NCBI GenBank assembly: GCA_961205875.1
Contig: OY540813.1
Coordinates: 11,875,001 to 11,939,000, forward strand
Source of the DNA: Sialis fuliginosa
Lineage: Eukaryota; Arthropoda; Insecta; Megaloptera; Sialidae
Length of the DNA stretch: 64,000 nt
Direction of reading: 5' to 3'
Below, piece by piece: positions 35,260 to 47,953 of the stretch. The notes below the pieces were generated by a model, which had not been told where the DNA came from, ran no database searches, and worked only from the letters and a program-made list of their open reading frames with translations. Each line of letters begins with the position of its first letter. Within the stretch, counting starts at the first letter, position 1. Made by a program: the position numbers and the translations under genes.

Positions 35260-35840
35260 TATGCATGAATTTTATACATATACAAAAAGGTTACCGTTAC
35301 TGCATTATTCTACAATACAGGTACCTATGTATATTATATACTAGTATGCTCGTCGTTTCGGTATCACTGGTTCTAATACGCTTGTATCTTTTCCACTATT
35401 CTGATTTACACCACTTACAACGGTGCAGCTTATCGTTCATAATTGCAGTGTGATATTAAACAACATATGAATGTAATTTAACAGCGCATTCTCAACGTCC
35501 TGTTTTGTTGGCATACAGATTACCGTCCGATAAGTGCAGGTAAAGCTAGACTGTTTTCATACGTTCGCTACTTTACCGAGTGGTCGGGGTTTTGTTCTTA
35601 TTTTTAGATAGCCGAACTATGCAGTTTTAGGTTGTGCATATTTGGGTTAATTTGTTATGTAATATGTTAGCAATGATTAATTGTTTTCATTCTATGTTTT
35701 AGTAGACATTTTTATGCGCGCTTCAAAAATTAAGCTGACTTAATTTTACTTGGCGTTCTTAAAATTCAAAATTGACTTCAATTTTATTTAGCTTGATTAA
35801 TATCGTATTATTTGTTAAAAAATAAAAATAAATAGAAATA

Positions 35841-35976
35841 CAGTGGAACCTCGTTTTTAAAGGGACTGAGGGAAAACACGTAATAACGAGAAAAACGCAC
35901 TAACGAAATATTTTAACATGATATCTTATGGAAGAATGTCGGGATCTAAAAAAAACGTACTAACGAGGTTTCACTG
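35841..35976. mobile_element. Pogo/Tigger-like MITE
   Basis: Starts CAGTGGAACCTCG and ends CGAGGTTTCACTG, flanked by TA at 35839-35840 and 35977-35978. This wording is the hallmark of pogo-group elements. Only 136 bp long, with internal AACGAG repeats (CGTAATAACGAG, GTACTAACGAG) echoing the ends. Confidence 0.92.
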
Positions 35977-36745
35977 TATCTACTCACTTTTTATTTTTTT
36001 TATCTCTGACTAGACTCATGTTTACATTTTATAAGCAGGACTTGATCCCTAAATGTCATTCCGAAATTTGATTATTTTTTGTTCATTATAACTCTTGTTA
36101 CATTTATTCTGGGACATACTGTATATAGAAAAAAATTAAACATAAAAGTGTTGAGTCATTAATTTTTGTGCTCATTATCCAAATTGCCTGGGAGTTGGTA
36201 GCACGCGTAAGTTCTGGAAATATAATACTTATAAAATTTAGTACAAAGAGATTCAAAGAAAAGATAAAACAGATTCGATGTTAAAAGGATTTATGCGATG
36301 AAACTCTATCCAAGTGTTCATCGCCTGTCCCCTCTTTCGGAAGTATTCATTTCTCTACAAATATCTCTCGTCTTCTTTTAAGTTTTATTTAATTATTTTC
36401 CAACTATAATTCCAATCTTCAATCTCTTTTTGAAATAATTTCCACTCAATATTCGGTAGTGATGTTTGATATATTATATAATACGCGATAAATATTTTAT
36501 TGGTACGAAAATTTTGTTAATTTTTTGGTGGAATTAAAATTTATACTCATTTACTCATTGCATAAATAAACTACAAATGTCGCTGCACTTATGCTAGAAT
36601 TTAATTCTAATTGCAAGTAAATAATAATTTGCAAATGTTAATTCATTTCATATTATCTGCGCCCATAAAATTCAAAAAAGAATAATATATAGCACTAGTT
36701 GACTAGTGCTTTATTAATTGATAAATATAAAGATACATACATATA

Positions 36746-37090
36746 AGGTACTGGCACCAGTTATTGCCGCTATAAGAGCAAGGTTTACTATTGGTTGACG
36801 GGTTTCTATTTTGTAATTCTCATGAACTCATATTACTAATAAAACAAGTAACTCCTTATTTAATCAATTTAATTACCAAAGTCACCAAATAGTTTTTTTT
36901 AAATTATAGCCTTTTATTTTGTTTATGTTTTTTTTCCAGTAAAGGATAAAGTAAAACCAGTAATGAGCACGCAGTGATGGACACTTGCTAATGATTACAA
37001 AATGATAAGTACTACGACACAAAAGTTATAAAAGAAAGAATCGTCAAACTTGAAACAATGTAAAGAAGTTACTATGATAATTACAATTTA
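36746..37090 (-). mobile_element. MITE family A, truncated copy
   Basis: Begins AGGTACTGGCACCAGTTATT after TA and carries ATAAGAGCAAGGTTTACTAT, TTCTCATGAACTCATATTAC, AGTAATGAGCACGCAGTGAT and GAATCGTCAAACTTGAAACA, all as in 50558-51084. The second half is lost at about 37085. Confidence 0.88.
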
Positions 37091-37664
37091 TATTTTAATT
37101 GTTAGTACCTTGTTAATAGTTGTAAAATAAAAAAGTTTATTAATTTTCAACAATTTTGTAGTTTTTGTTGAACTTTTAATACCACAATTTAATCACGAAA
37201 TCCATTATATATACAAATAGAAAGTTTATTTGGATAAAACCAGTTTCAATATTCTGATCTGAATTTCGATGTTGACGGATTAAAAAACAATTATTACAGA
37301 TTAAGAATATAAACGAATTCAAAAGTCCACTTTTGATAAGGATCAAATCTTTGAATGTTAGAAATAAGTATTTATGGATTTTTGTATCTATATGTATTTA
37401 TTTTTATATTAAATTTATGTATCTGGAATCTGACATATCGTTGTTCGATTTATGGAAAGTATATGATTTGACTTTATAATTTAAAGATATTACAGCAAGA
37501 AGAACATAGCACATTGTATAATAATAATAGCTCTTTACTTGGTAATTCTGCTCCTCTGAAGCTGAAGATATTATTATAAAATAGTTTACTTTTAATATCG
37601 ATTAAGAAAACGATGTTCTATTTTTTGTTTTATATTTTCTTTTGAGTTGAGTATAATTCAAGAT

Positions 37665-38282
37665 AAAATATCTGCCATAGGAGCCACGGGACTTTCTTAT
37701 ACGTAATCCTGAGAGTGAATAGTGTACGTGATTCTTAATTTATTAAAACAAAATTTTCGAATTATTTTTGAAATAAGAAAAAATTATCTATAATTTATTC
37801 CCCATACATTTTTTTCCAACACACTGTTCAATCTCTGTAATACGTATAAGAAAGTCCCATGACACTCATGGCAGATATTTCTTCTCTGTTATGAACCATT
37901 GGAACTATAATAAAAACTTGTTTTTTGAAAAAATGAATAAAACATAAATTATACATAGGTATTAATATTACCTACAATTTTAAACTTGACATTTTTCTCT
38001 AATTTTCACTGAATCAAAGTAATTTGAAAAATTAAAAAAATCGAGCTTAGTAAACATTCGTATCTGGTTGAAAGATCGTTTTCAAAAATAAGACGTTTTC
38101 TTCCCAGACAAAAATTAATTTTAAATATAAAATTTCACCCTTCTTCGATTTGTCGTATTTGAGTTGCGCTTACAGACCGATACACAGACATCATGGCGAA
38201 AATAGTCAGAATGGATTCGGGAAGGTCGAATTGGATAATTCCATCAAAATCTAGATTTCGAAAAAATCTGGCTTAACAATAC
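37665..38282 (+). repeat. Dispersed repeat family C, copy 2
   Basis: Core 37665-37882 has inverted ends of about 60 bp (AAAATATCTGCCATAGGAGC and the mirror CTCATGGCAGATATTT; ACTTTCTTATACGTAAT shared). A tail follows through GTTATGAACCATTGG, TTGAAAGATCGTTTTCAAAA and ACACAGACATCATGGCGAAA to GAAAAAATCTGGCTTAACAA. The same core-plus-tail order occurs in copies at 24829 and 60286. Confidence 0.78.
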
Positions 38283-38289
38283 TTTACTT

Positions 38290-39170
38290 ATACTATTTAC
38301 TTATACTACTTATATGTACATATGTATATTTCATATAGTACATGGGTATAAAAGTATAAGATATACATGGGTAAAATGTAATATTGTACTATAAAATTAT
38401 TTTTCAAATAGTGCTTGAAATCAACAGAAAAACTGTTGTTTTCACTTTTCTGCGAATATTTTTTCTTGTAATGTTAAATTATTAATTTATAATGAATTAA
38501 TTAACTATCGCTAAATAAGATTAGAAAAATCAATCCTTGAAAACAAATATAAACAGACAAGAATATAGTAAGTTTTACAATGTAATTAATGTAAGAAACA
38601 GTTATATTAGCACACTTAGATTAATAGGTTTCCATCATAGCATCCCATAACGTTGTAATTAGCGAGGTTTGATCAAAATTATGCAGGGTCGTAGACGGCG
38701 TTAACTTCTAGGGGTTCCATTAACGCTAGCACAAACTTGATTTGTTTCTAACTGAGAATTGCATTAAGACTTTGGGAAACAAATTTAGTCACGATGCATT
38801 GCACACACAACCACTAATGGATTTATATTGTTTATACACACATACATTTAATATACATATACAAACGTATGTATTATTATATACATATATAGGTATATGT
38901 GTTTGTGTATACCTATTTAAAAAATATTTTTTTAAAACAAGCTTTTATTAAAAATGCACTGAAAAGTAAAAAATAAATTTTCAGCTATCACAAAATTTTC
39001 AAATTTGTAAGACTCATGAAGGCAAATGTCTATAGCTAATGTGCAAATTTTCTACCCTTATATCTTTTATTAATTCATACTTCTTTCTTATTTTAACAAG
39101 ATATTTTTTCCACACATTTACCTTTATAGCATCCCGCGATTTTATTAGTCTTAGTCATACAAACCTGAAA
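38290..39170. other. AT-rich stretch, no gene seen
   Basis: TACATA simple repeats near 38310-38345 and 38840-38900. A moderate-complexity patch at 38650-38740 has no recognised partner. Confidence 0.4.
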
Positions 39171-39174
39171 ATTT

Positions 39175-39505
39175 TGTTAGCATACTAACAGGTCAAGTTC
39201 TTCAAATCCTTTTATTTGATACCCATATCAAGGGGGTTGTGAACAAAAAGGTAATCCGCCATCTTGGGGCGTCCACCATATTGGATTTAGAATGACGTCA
39301 CGTAGCTCTTCGTATTTTACTCGCTAAATCCTTTAATTTGATACCCATATCAAGGTAGCTGTGAAGAAGAAGGTAATCCGCCATCTTTGAGCGTCCACCA
39401 TATTGGGTTTATAATGACGTCACATAGCTTACTTAATAAGAACTAGTCAAAATTTTGATTGCAATATTTGATCTTAACATACTAACAAGCTAACAGGTGA
39501 AGTTA
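39175..39505. repeat. Two-unit tandem repeat of about 121 bp
   Basis: Units at about 39206-39326 and 39327-39428 share TTGATACCCATATCAAG, AAGGTAATCCGCCATCTT, GCGTCCACCATATTGG and AATGACGTCAC. The whole is framed by similar phrases, CATACTAACAGGTCAAGTT (39180) and GCTAACAGGTGAAGTT (39488). The wording resembles 3' regions of insect non-LTR elements; class is not proven. Confidence 0.8.
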
Positions 39506-39509
39506 AATA

Positions 39510-40670
39510 AAACCTTGTAATAAAATTGGTTATGTATTTATATTGTTATTTATTGTTTTAAATGTTGATAATAAACAAAAAAGAAGTTGGTAGTTTTTTT
39601 CTATATGGATTGCTTATGTACATACATATATAATACTCGTGGATTTATTATAAAGTGGAATCCGTCGTACAGTAGAACAAATAAATACAAGCACAGTAAC
39701 TCTTTGAGCACGTAGCCGTAGAAGCTTACTTAAATTCTTGTTATAACGATATCATCGCATGTAAAAAAACACGTATATTCAAGCGTTCTCGGCTTCTCGG
39801 TTCTCAAACAAGAAAACTTACAACTTATTGCGACGAATCAAGATAGCGTTGAAACGCTACACCACGATGTAGTTATGTATTATATAGTAGTGAATAAAAT
39901 TTAATTTAAAATGTATTTTCAATTTATGTATGAAATAGTTAGGTTGGGTAATTCTAGCGAGAAATACGTGTCGCAAAGAAATTTGTGAAAAACCTATTAT
40001 GTCCTATAGATTCCCCAATATATGTAATGTTTTATCTTAATTATTCTTTGAGTTTTTCTAAAATATCTTCGACTTTATTAGTTCTATCTCAAAAATTATT
40101 ATTTTCTCTATAACAGCTCTAAATTATATCTCAATGTATCAAACAATGATATTTTATAAGGCGACAAAATATTTTTATTTTTGAACAGATTTAAATCTGA
40201 TTTTCGTTGACGAATAAAAAGCAGACAAGTTTTAAAGCAGACGTAAGACGTATCTAGACAGCGTTGAACAATTTTGTAGTGTGTATTTAAAGAAACGTGT
40301 ACACAAGTTTACTGGATGTGAAATGTATATTTTGACAAGGTCTGATATCTGCTCGACACAAATTGGATATCATTTTGAAACTGCATCTGTGTTCGTATCA
40401 CTGATTTAACAACTAATGTTAATTTATTTTATACTGACATTGTAGATTACTATTTGTACATTTTGATGTAGTTATGTTTAATTAAATTAAATTCTATCAA
40501 TTTCAATATTTTGAATTAATTCTAGTCAGGCAGATTGAAAATTACATGCAATTATTAAAATAGATGAGGAAAGAGATAGATTTTGGTAACGATAAAAGTT
40601 AACATTATTTAGATTGTTTTTGTATACCAAACAGATTCAAAAATATTAAGACAAACATCATCTACGGCGG
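39510..40670. other. Unassigned stretch, no gene seen
   Basis: Between 39655 and 39875 the sequence is less AT-rich, and TAGCGTTGAAACGCTA makes a small hairpin near 39845. No frame or repeat partner was recognised. Confidence 0.35.
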
Positions 40671-41014
40671 AACTTATATAGTTACATCATTTAAAATAAA
40701 AACACAAATATACGTCTATTTCATTAACTAATTTTATATCAAGTTTAACATATTTAAATACAAAAATTCGGAATATCAAATTTTACTGCCACTAAATTTA
40801 CTTAAACAATTTTCAATAGATTATATAATAATTTAATCGCACAATGAGTACTATAAACGAAGAGTACTTCTTTATCTAGCAAATGAGTTTCAAAATATCT
40901 CTCTTTGTTTGGTAGATGGAGAAATGATTTAAATATTATAATAATCAAATGGGACGAACCTACTAAGTTTGTGATAAGCGAATTTAAATGAAAACTGGTC
41001 GACCACTTCTGCAT
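40671..41014 (+). repeat. Dispersed repeat family E, copy 3
   Basis: Reverse complement of copy 1 at 2588-2950 over nearly its full length, ending GACCACTTCTGCAT. The minus-strand 70-codon frame across it is not conserved in the other copies. Confidence 0.78.
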
Positions 41015-42301
41015 GCGACTCTACATGGAAAATTTTTTATTGGAAATATTACGGAAAGATAAAATCTTATTTAAATTAAATTATTAATGGGAAAAAATCG
41101 ATTTTTCATAAATATGTATATTTTTTCCGATTTACAACTTTTAAAGAATTTTCTTTGAAAATTTAATTCAAAAATTCGTTAACAAAGTTATATCCTCGGA
41201 AAGATATGGACTCAAGCTTGTTATTTATGTTGAAAACTTGAAACGTGTTTTTCTCAAAACTACATTTTCAAAAACGGTATCCAATATAGCTCGAGAACTA
41301 ATTGATCAATTTAGTTGAAATTTTGCACAGAACTTCTTTATATGATTATCTAGTAATAAATTAATTATTTAATAAATAAATAAATAAATAATCTAGTTTT
41401 TTATGAGTAGAAAAATGTTCTCAAACTTAACATTACTTTTCATGTTGCTAGGTGTATGTATATGTAGCCCCATAAACAGCTATACGATACCTACATATTT
41501 TATTGTTACAAATATACACAAATTAAAATTTTCATAAATTGATGTAAATTTAAAATTAGATACGATATAAAATTTTCAAAAGAAGAAAAAACATCATGCC
41601 AAGTAGTTATTTCCTTTGATACACTTTATATTTACGAACAAAGCTTTCGGACGATGAACGAAGTAGAGGGGTTCTGAAGGGGACATAAAATGGTAAGGGA
41701 GGTTAATATAAAGACTAACACCAGACACTTGTTTCTGGAAACATGTTTCTTAATAACGTGAATCGTTATATTCAAACATCAAAAGCGACTTCTACGTCAA
41801 ATGCACAACATGTGCTTTTATAAAGTAATAATTTATCTTTCGATATTTCATATACTCACAATTAATTGTTAATAATTAATATTTTACAGTGGAATTTGTG
41901 TACACACTGTGACAACGAAACACAGGGAGTAAATTATATAGAGTGGGGTTGTTTTAATTCCTCATTTTCAGTGATTAATTGTTCAACCAAAACAATGTAC
42001 CTTTGAAGATAACGTTTGTCATTTAATTGATTACTTTAATAATAAAACTATCAAATTTCAGTGCTTCTATTAAAATATAGTTAATTAAAATTTCTTCACA
42101 TTTTCGCATATTATTGAGAGTTAAATTTCTTACAAAAAAGATTCCAAATGTTTTGTTTAAACATTAACATAAAAAGTAAAATCCAATTTTTATGACAATT
42201 TTTAAGCAAATATATCTTAAAAATTACTGTATTAATGAATTGATCACTTAATTCTCTACAAAATATTGCTTTGAGAAATTAAAAAAAAAATATTTTTTCA
42301 A
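41015..42301. other. AT-rich stretch, no gene seen
   Basis: An AATA microsatellite at about 41372-41391. No other feature recognised. Confidence 0.4.
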
Positions 42302-42309
42302 CACGTAAG

Positions 42310-44013
42310 GGTCAATCCATATGAAATGGTCCAAAATTAAATTAAATGGTTGCTTGGCCATCCTAAAAAAAATTGATTTTTTGTGTGTTATTACCTTAAC
42401 ATGTTGGTAGTTCGAAACGACCATTATTTTAATTTTATTGTTTTTTGTTTTTGCGTGACGGCCATATTTGTTCTACAGGTCGCAGCATTTTTTGTACTTT
42501 AAAGGGTTCGCGGAAACTAAAATATCTCAGCTTCTATCAAACCTTTCAACACGGGACTAAAAGCAAATTGTTCAGAATAAAACAGGCTACAAGATTACTT
42601 CTAGACATTTTCACCTAAATGTTATCCTAAAGGGTGAAATTTCAGCCTTAATTCTTAGTTCTATTTTTGAAAAAATCCCATTTTCAAGGGGATGTTTTTG
42701 CAAGAAGGGGAAAAGTTAACAAGTCAAATTATTTTTTACAAATAGGTGGGTACTAGTTGTATTCACACACCAAAGTTCAACTCTGAGACTTCCCCCCCTT
42801 TATTTCAAAAAATTCTCAAAATTTGAAAATTTGAGAAAATGGCACTTTTCAAAGCTAAATAACTCTGGTGGGGGACCAGATAAAAATCTAAAATTTTAGC
42901 CCATAATAGTACTACATAATGGTATTATGTACCAAAAATTTTGAGATTGAGATTTAACTACAGGCAGTGGTATTGCAACCACAATTTTCAATAGGAGTTC
43001 ATATGTTAATAAAGAGTGTCAACATTAATATAATATCTATTACTATCTTTTTTCTTCTTGGAAATAGAAGAATGCTTGAATGAAGAAAAAAATTGTATTT
43101 TTTCTGAATGTTTTTAAAATCTCATTTTTTATTTTCTGTCACTTCCGGTTGAACCGGAAATGATATCAACTTTTGTTTTTCAAAGGTTACACCCTATATA
43201 TATATTATTTTTAGATAGAAAATTAGGTCAGCTTTAAAAATTTATAACACATATAATAACTTTAAGTAACTCATAACAAAGATATAACATGTTTTAGTTA
43301 TTATTGAAACAAAATCAGAACATGTATACGCTCATTGAAACATGCATTTTTGTGGTTGCAATACCACTGCTTGTAGTCAAATCTCAATCTCAAAATTTTT
43401 GGTACATAATACCATTATGCAGTACTATTATGGGCTAAAATTTCAGATTTTTATCTGGTCCCCCACCAGAGTTATTTAGCTTTGAAAAGTGCCATTTTCT
43501 CAAATTTTCAAATTTTGAGAATTTTTTGAAATAAAGGGGGGCAAGTCTCAGAGTTGTAGTTTGGTGTGTGAATACAACTAGTACCCACCTATTTGTAAAA
43601 AATAATTTGACTTGTTAACTTTTCCCCTTCTTGCAAAAACATCCCCTTGAAAATGGGATTTTTTCAAAAATAGAACTAAGAATTAAGGCTGAAATTTCAC
43701 CCTTTAGGATAACATTTAAGTGAAAATGTCTAGAAGTAATCTTGTAGCCCGTTTTATTCTGAACAATTTGCTTTTAGTCCTGTGTTGAAAGGTTTGATAG
43801 AAGCTGAGATATTTTAGTTTCCGCGAACCCTTTAAAGTACAAAAAATGCTGCGACCTGTAGAACAAATATGGCCGTCACGCGAAAACAAAAAACAATAAA
43901 ATTAAAATAATGGTCGTTTCGAACTACCAACATGTTAGGGTAATTACACACAAAAAATCAATTTTTTTTAGAATGATCGAGCAACCAGTGCTGGACCAGT
44001 TCATATGGATTGA
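42310..44013. mobile_element. Long foldback element, arms about 670 bp
   Basis: Left arm 42310-42985 and right arm 43350-44013 are inverted copies of each other, with a 364-bp loop. Identity looks to be in the mid-nineties per cent, dropping only near the outer 60 bp. Ends read GGTCAATCCATATGAA and TTCATATGGATTGA. The flanks repeat CACGTAAG (42302-42309 and 44014-44021), an apparent 8-bp target duplication that would fit a hAT-like or other 8-bp-duplicating transposase. No open frame of note in arms or loop. A transcript through it would fold into a very long duplex. Confidence 0.92.
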
Positions 44014-44280
44014 CACGTAAGTAACAAAAGTATTTTTTCCCATGTTAATCAAATGGGAAAAAGACTCTAAGCTTAAACATAAGTCAATGGGACCGAAAAA
44101 ATAAAAAATTAAAAAAACACCATAATGTATAATATATAGCTTAAACAAATTCAATTTTTAAGCTTTCAGTGAAAGTTCTATCAAAATTGGTTTAGATGAA
44201 AAACAATAAAAAAGTTTATTTTATTATATGGAACACAAGTTTCAAGGTTTGAATGGGAAAAACCAATGGAGGTAATAATT

Positions 44281-44631
44281 TTGACCTTGAGTGGAGAATT
44301 AAAGATCATTTTGGGGTAATTTTTTTCAAATGGAATTTTTTTTTTGTGGATTCGTATTTTGAAGCAAAAAAACTTTTGTCTGCAAAAAGTTTTGAAAAAA
44401 AATTTTATCTTTTTTTTCAACATTTTTAAACATCTAGGAGAATAATTTCAAAGTTTTTGAACGCCAAAGAGATTTTTTTAATCTAAAAAATACGTTAAAA
44501 TTGAAGTTTTTGATAAAACTTTTCAGAGAAAAGTTTTTATTTTTTCTATAAAATACGAATCTGCAAAAAAAAAATTCCATTTATAAAAAAATAGTTGACT
44601 CTAAAATGACCTTCAAACCTCCACTCAATAC
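44281..44631. mobile_element. Degraded foldback element
   Basis: TTGAGTGGAGAATTAAAG, ATCATTTTGG, AAATGGAATTTTTTTTTT and GATTCGTATTTT at 44286-44360 return inverted at 44554-44627. Arms of about 130 bp with many A/T-run differences; no clear target duplication. Older than its neighbour at 42310-44013. Confidence 0.65.
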
Positions 44632-44659
44632 AATAATTAAATGTACATACAAAATACAA

Positions 44660-44722
44660 TTTTATACATTTAATTAAACAAGTGTCCAACACTGAGGTAT
44701 TATCCTAGACTGGTGCCAGTAC
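44660..44722 (-). mobile_element. MITE family A end fragment
   Basis: ATACATTTAATTAA, GTCCAACACTGAGGTATTAT and AGACTGGTGCCAGTACT match the end at 35200-35259. Only this edge remains. Confidence 0.7.
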
Positions 44723-45362
44723 TATATATATGCTACATTCTCTTGTATCAACCAATCTATAGAAAACATGTCCAATTTAAATATTCTGTACTACAATAGC
44801 TTTATGCAGAGTTACATTTTGGCTTTACGCCTGAATATTTCCTTAAAGTTAATTTAAATTTATTGGATCTATTCCAAATAACTTACTCTTAAAAATTAAA
44901 TTAGTTGGGTGAGAAATTCCTTTGTATTTACATTTGTTTAAAATTAGTATTTATTTGAAAAAATACAGGATTTTTAAAATTTTTGATCATGCTAATATTT
45001 TCGTACAGAATTAGTTGTGAAAAATGGGCTACCCTACTGTTTATAAAAAAAATATTTTTTTATGATTATATTTTTTTAGTTTTCTACGGTAAAATGAGAA
45101 TATTTGTAATATGCTAAAATATTTAAAGATGCTGACTTATATAATCTTACGGAACTAGTATTTATCAAGAACACTTATTTCTTAAGTGGGACACAAACAC
45201 CTTAAAACATTTTAATTATTTACCGGAATCACTTTAGATAAAACGATATTCTGTAGAGAAGAATTGGCAATAAGTCTTTTAAATTTAAGCATCACTTTAT
45301 AGAAACTAGAAACTTCGTTACATTATTTTTTCATTATTTGTGAATATATAGATTATATTATC

Positions 45363-45640
45363 CAGAGCCGGCCTTAGCAAGTCTGGCGCCCTGGGCTGTT
45401 AAAAAATCATCGAAAATGTCAATTAAAATTGATAAATTAACAAATAAGTTGAATATTTAATATCTCAGCTTGGCGCGAACCTACAGACTCCAACTTTTTT
45501 TAAAATATAGCGTACATCATTAACATTAAGACTATAAAATGCCCTAAGACTGTCGAGACCTCCTTCTCCTATTATGAACAAATTAAAATTGATAAATTAA
45601 CAAATAAGTTGATTAGTTAATATCTCAGCTAATAACTTAT
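45363..45640. repeat. hAT-like end and a 50-bp direct repeat
   Basis: CAGAGCCGGCCTTAG followed by GGCGCCCTGGGC at 45363-45398 is wording typical of hAT elements. Behind it, AATTAAAATTGATAAATTAA followed by CAAATAAGTTGA occurs at 45420 and again at 45582, each followed by TTAATATCTCAGCT, 162 bp apart. The other end of the element was not found. Confidence 0.5.
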
Positions 45641-45644
45641 TAAA

Positions 45645-46862
45645 GGTTTTCTGGGTTGCTGAATAAGGATTTGTTAGTTAGCAGCTATCAAATAATTGAC
45701 TTTTCTTAGATTTTTTTTTACAAATTAACATTGTTTATATATAGTTATATTTTTTGCTTAATCTGGTTCGACAAAAAATTTAAAGATAAAAAAAAAGTTT
45801 ACTAAAAAATTATTGTTTTTGGTAAAATTGATTCATACGAAATTTTCAGGATTAAAAAATGTATTGAATGATTATGTTTATTTGACCTTGGAATGACCTT
45901 GAAAGACTTCGTTACGATCAACTGTGTTTTTATAATTGGAAACCTACATTTTTATTACCGAAGTTTTTTGTATTTGTTCTCTCATTGTGATTTTGTGATG
46001 AATTCAATAAAATATTCTTGAATGTTTTTTACGAGGAATAAATATTCCGTAGTAAAAAAATATATTGACGAAGCTTTTCAAGGTCATTATAAGGTGAAAT
46101 AAGTATGATACAATATTTTGTCAGAAATTCAACCCCTTTGACATGTTTATCCGTTTACACCCTATAGAAACACACTCTATATTTTAAAAACTAATTGATT
46201 CTATATATTTTTATTTGAAATAGTTGCACATATTGCGACTCTCAACATATTTAATTTTTTTGTGTTTGTTTTGTTACAGGACACGGTGGACTTTTGTTTC
46301 AAAACTTGCGCGCGTCATTTTTCTTATTCTTCTTTTTCCACACTTATTTTCTTTTATCTATGTTACAAAACGGAACAGTTTAATTTATAGCCGAAGGCTC
46401 ACGTCATTACCGCGGCTTGCTACAACGGAACACACACAGCAGGGAAAACCAGTGGTATCAAATCTTCTTTAAATTGTATATTATCAACCATTTTCGTATT
46501 TTTAACCCATTTATTGCAGAAGTCAAAAATAATTTTAAAAATACTTAATTTATCATTTTTCCGTAATTCACTAAATTATCTGCCTTGGTATGGGTTAACA
46601 TGATTTAAAAAACTGAATTTAATTACTCAAATACATATGTATAAAAGCTTGTTCAAGATATTATTTTTTTCTGTATACAAAGACGTTGTATTGTTTTTTA
46701 CCACTTTCCTACCCAATGAACTTCACATACTTTTTACAACATATTTATATGCCAAGTAGACACAGTCAATAAAAAAATTTAATTTAATTTTTTTTAATTT
46801 TAAAATTAAATTAATTTTTGTAATACAGTTACAAAAATATAACATGATGTTTTTAATTTAAT
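45645..46862. other. AT-rich stretch with one exon-like patch
   Basis: At 46262-46280 TTTGTTTTGTTACAG forms a good 3' splice acceptor, followed by about 190 bp of higher complexity (46281-46470). One frame begins DTVDFCFKTCARHF, faintly like an insulin-family A chain, but lacks a key cysteine and has no donor or stop context that convinces me. Otherwise no feature. Confidence 0.2.
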
Positions 46863-47476
46863 ATATATGTTACCGGCAATGTATAGAATTCTACCTAATT
46901 GATAGCCAGCAATGTATGAAATATAAACATAAATAGGGTGAATCAACCAATTTTGGTCCAAGCACAGATGTTGTCTCACTGTATGTTATAAAATACTTCA
47001 GATGCAAATATATAATAGTAAAAAAAATCTTGGATCGTTTTCGATAGCTATAGGTTTGTAGATTACCGACAATACTGAATTATTTTATTTAATACTCGTC
47101 TGGACTAATGATTAAATAATATCTAAGATTTCTATATGTTTTTTTTATTTTAACAATTTTAAATCATATATTTAATATGCGTCTGAACTAATATTTAATT
47201 TAATTAATATAATAGTTAATGTGATATTGTTATTTACATTAGTATGAATTTGGACATTTTAAAATTAATTAAATAATATCTATTTGCTTTATTAATATCA
47301 TTTTGTCTTTTATTTAATTTATATAATTCTGTAGAATGTCTATAGGTGTCCAATATAATGCCTAGGCAAAGTATAGAATAAATTTCAATAAATAAATATT
47401 TCATACTTCACCTGATATCGTTAGGCATTGTATAAAATCCTAATACCTGAATTATATACTTTACCGGTGACATATA
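46863..47476. mobile_element. Possible element with ACCGG-type inverted ends
   Basis: TATATGTTACCGGCAATGTA at the left and ATACTTTACCGGTGACATAT at the right are imperfect inverted images. Words like GGCAATGTATAGAAT recur near both ends (46874, 46908, 47362, 47431), as subterminal repeats do. A lone TATGTTACCGG recurs at 47707. Interior is very AT-rich and non-coding. Confidence 0.45.
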
Positions 47477-47953
47477 TACAAAATATGTATACATTTATTC
47501 CAAACGCGAATATTTATTTTTATTTCATTATTAAATATATCAGCAGTATATTATTTTGAATTAGTTTTTAAATTATATATTAATAACATAAATATTAATT
47601 CTATATTAAATGTATACCTGCACTGCATGTATATTAGCTTTTGTAATTAGTTTTATTAATAATGTTACAATAAATGCAATTTTATATTTTCTATATACGA
47701 GTGAGTATGTTACCGGAAAACCAAATGATTTATAAATAAAAGTAATTCAATTTATATTTTATACGTTAAAATATTATTATGGTTATACAGTTTCTGTATT
47801 TTATAGTATAAATATTAAATGATATATCACAAAACATTTACATAAAGCATTTTAAAAACTGTACGTTATCTATATACCTAGGTAATATGAAACCTATAAG
47901 TAGTACCTACTGTATACTAAATAATATGTTTTAATGTACATTGTGTAAATATA

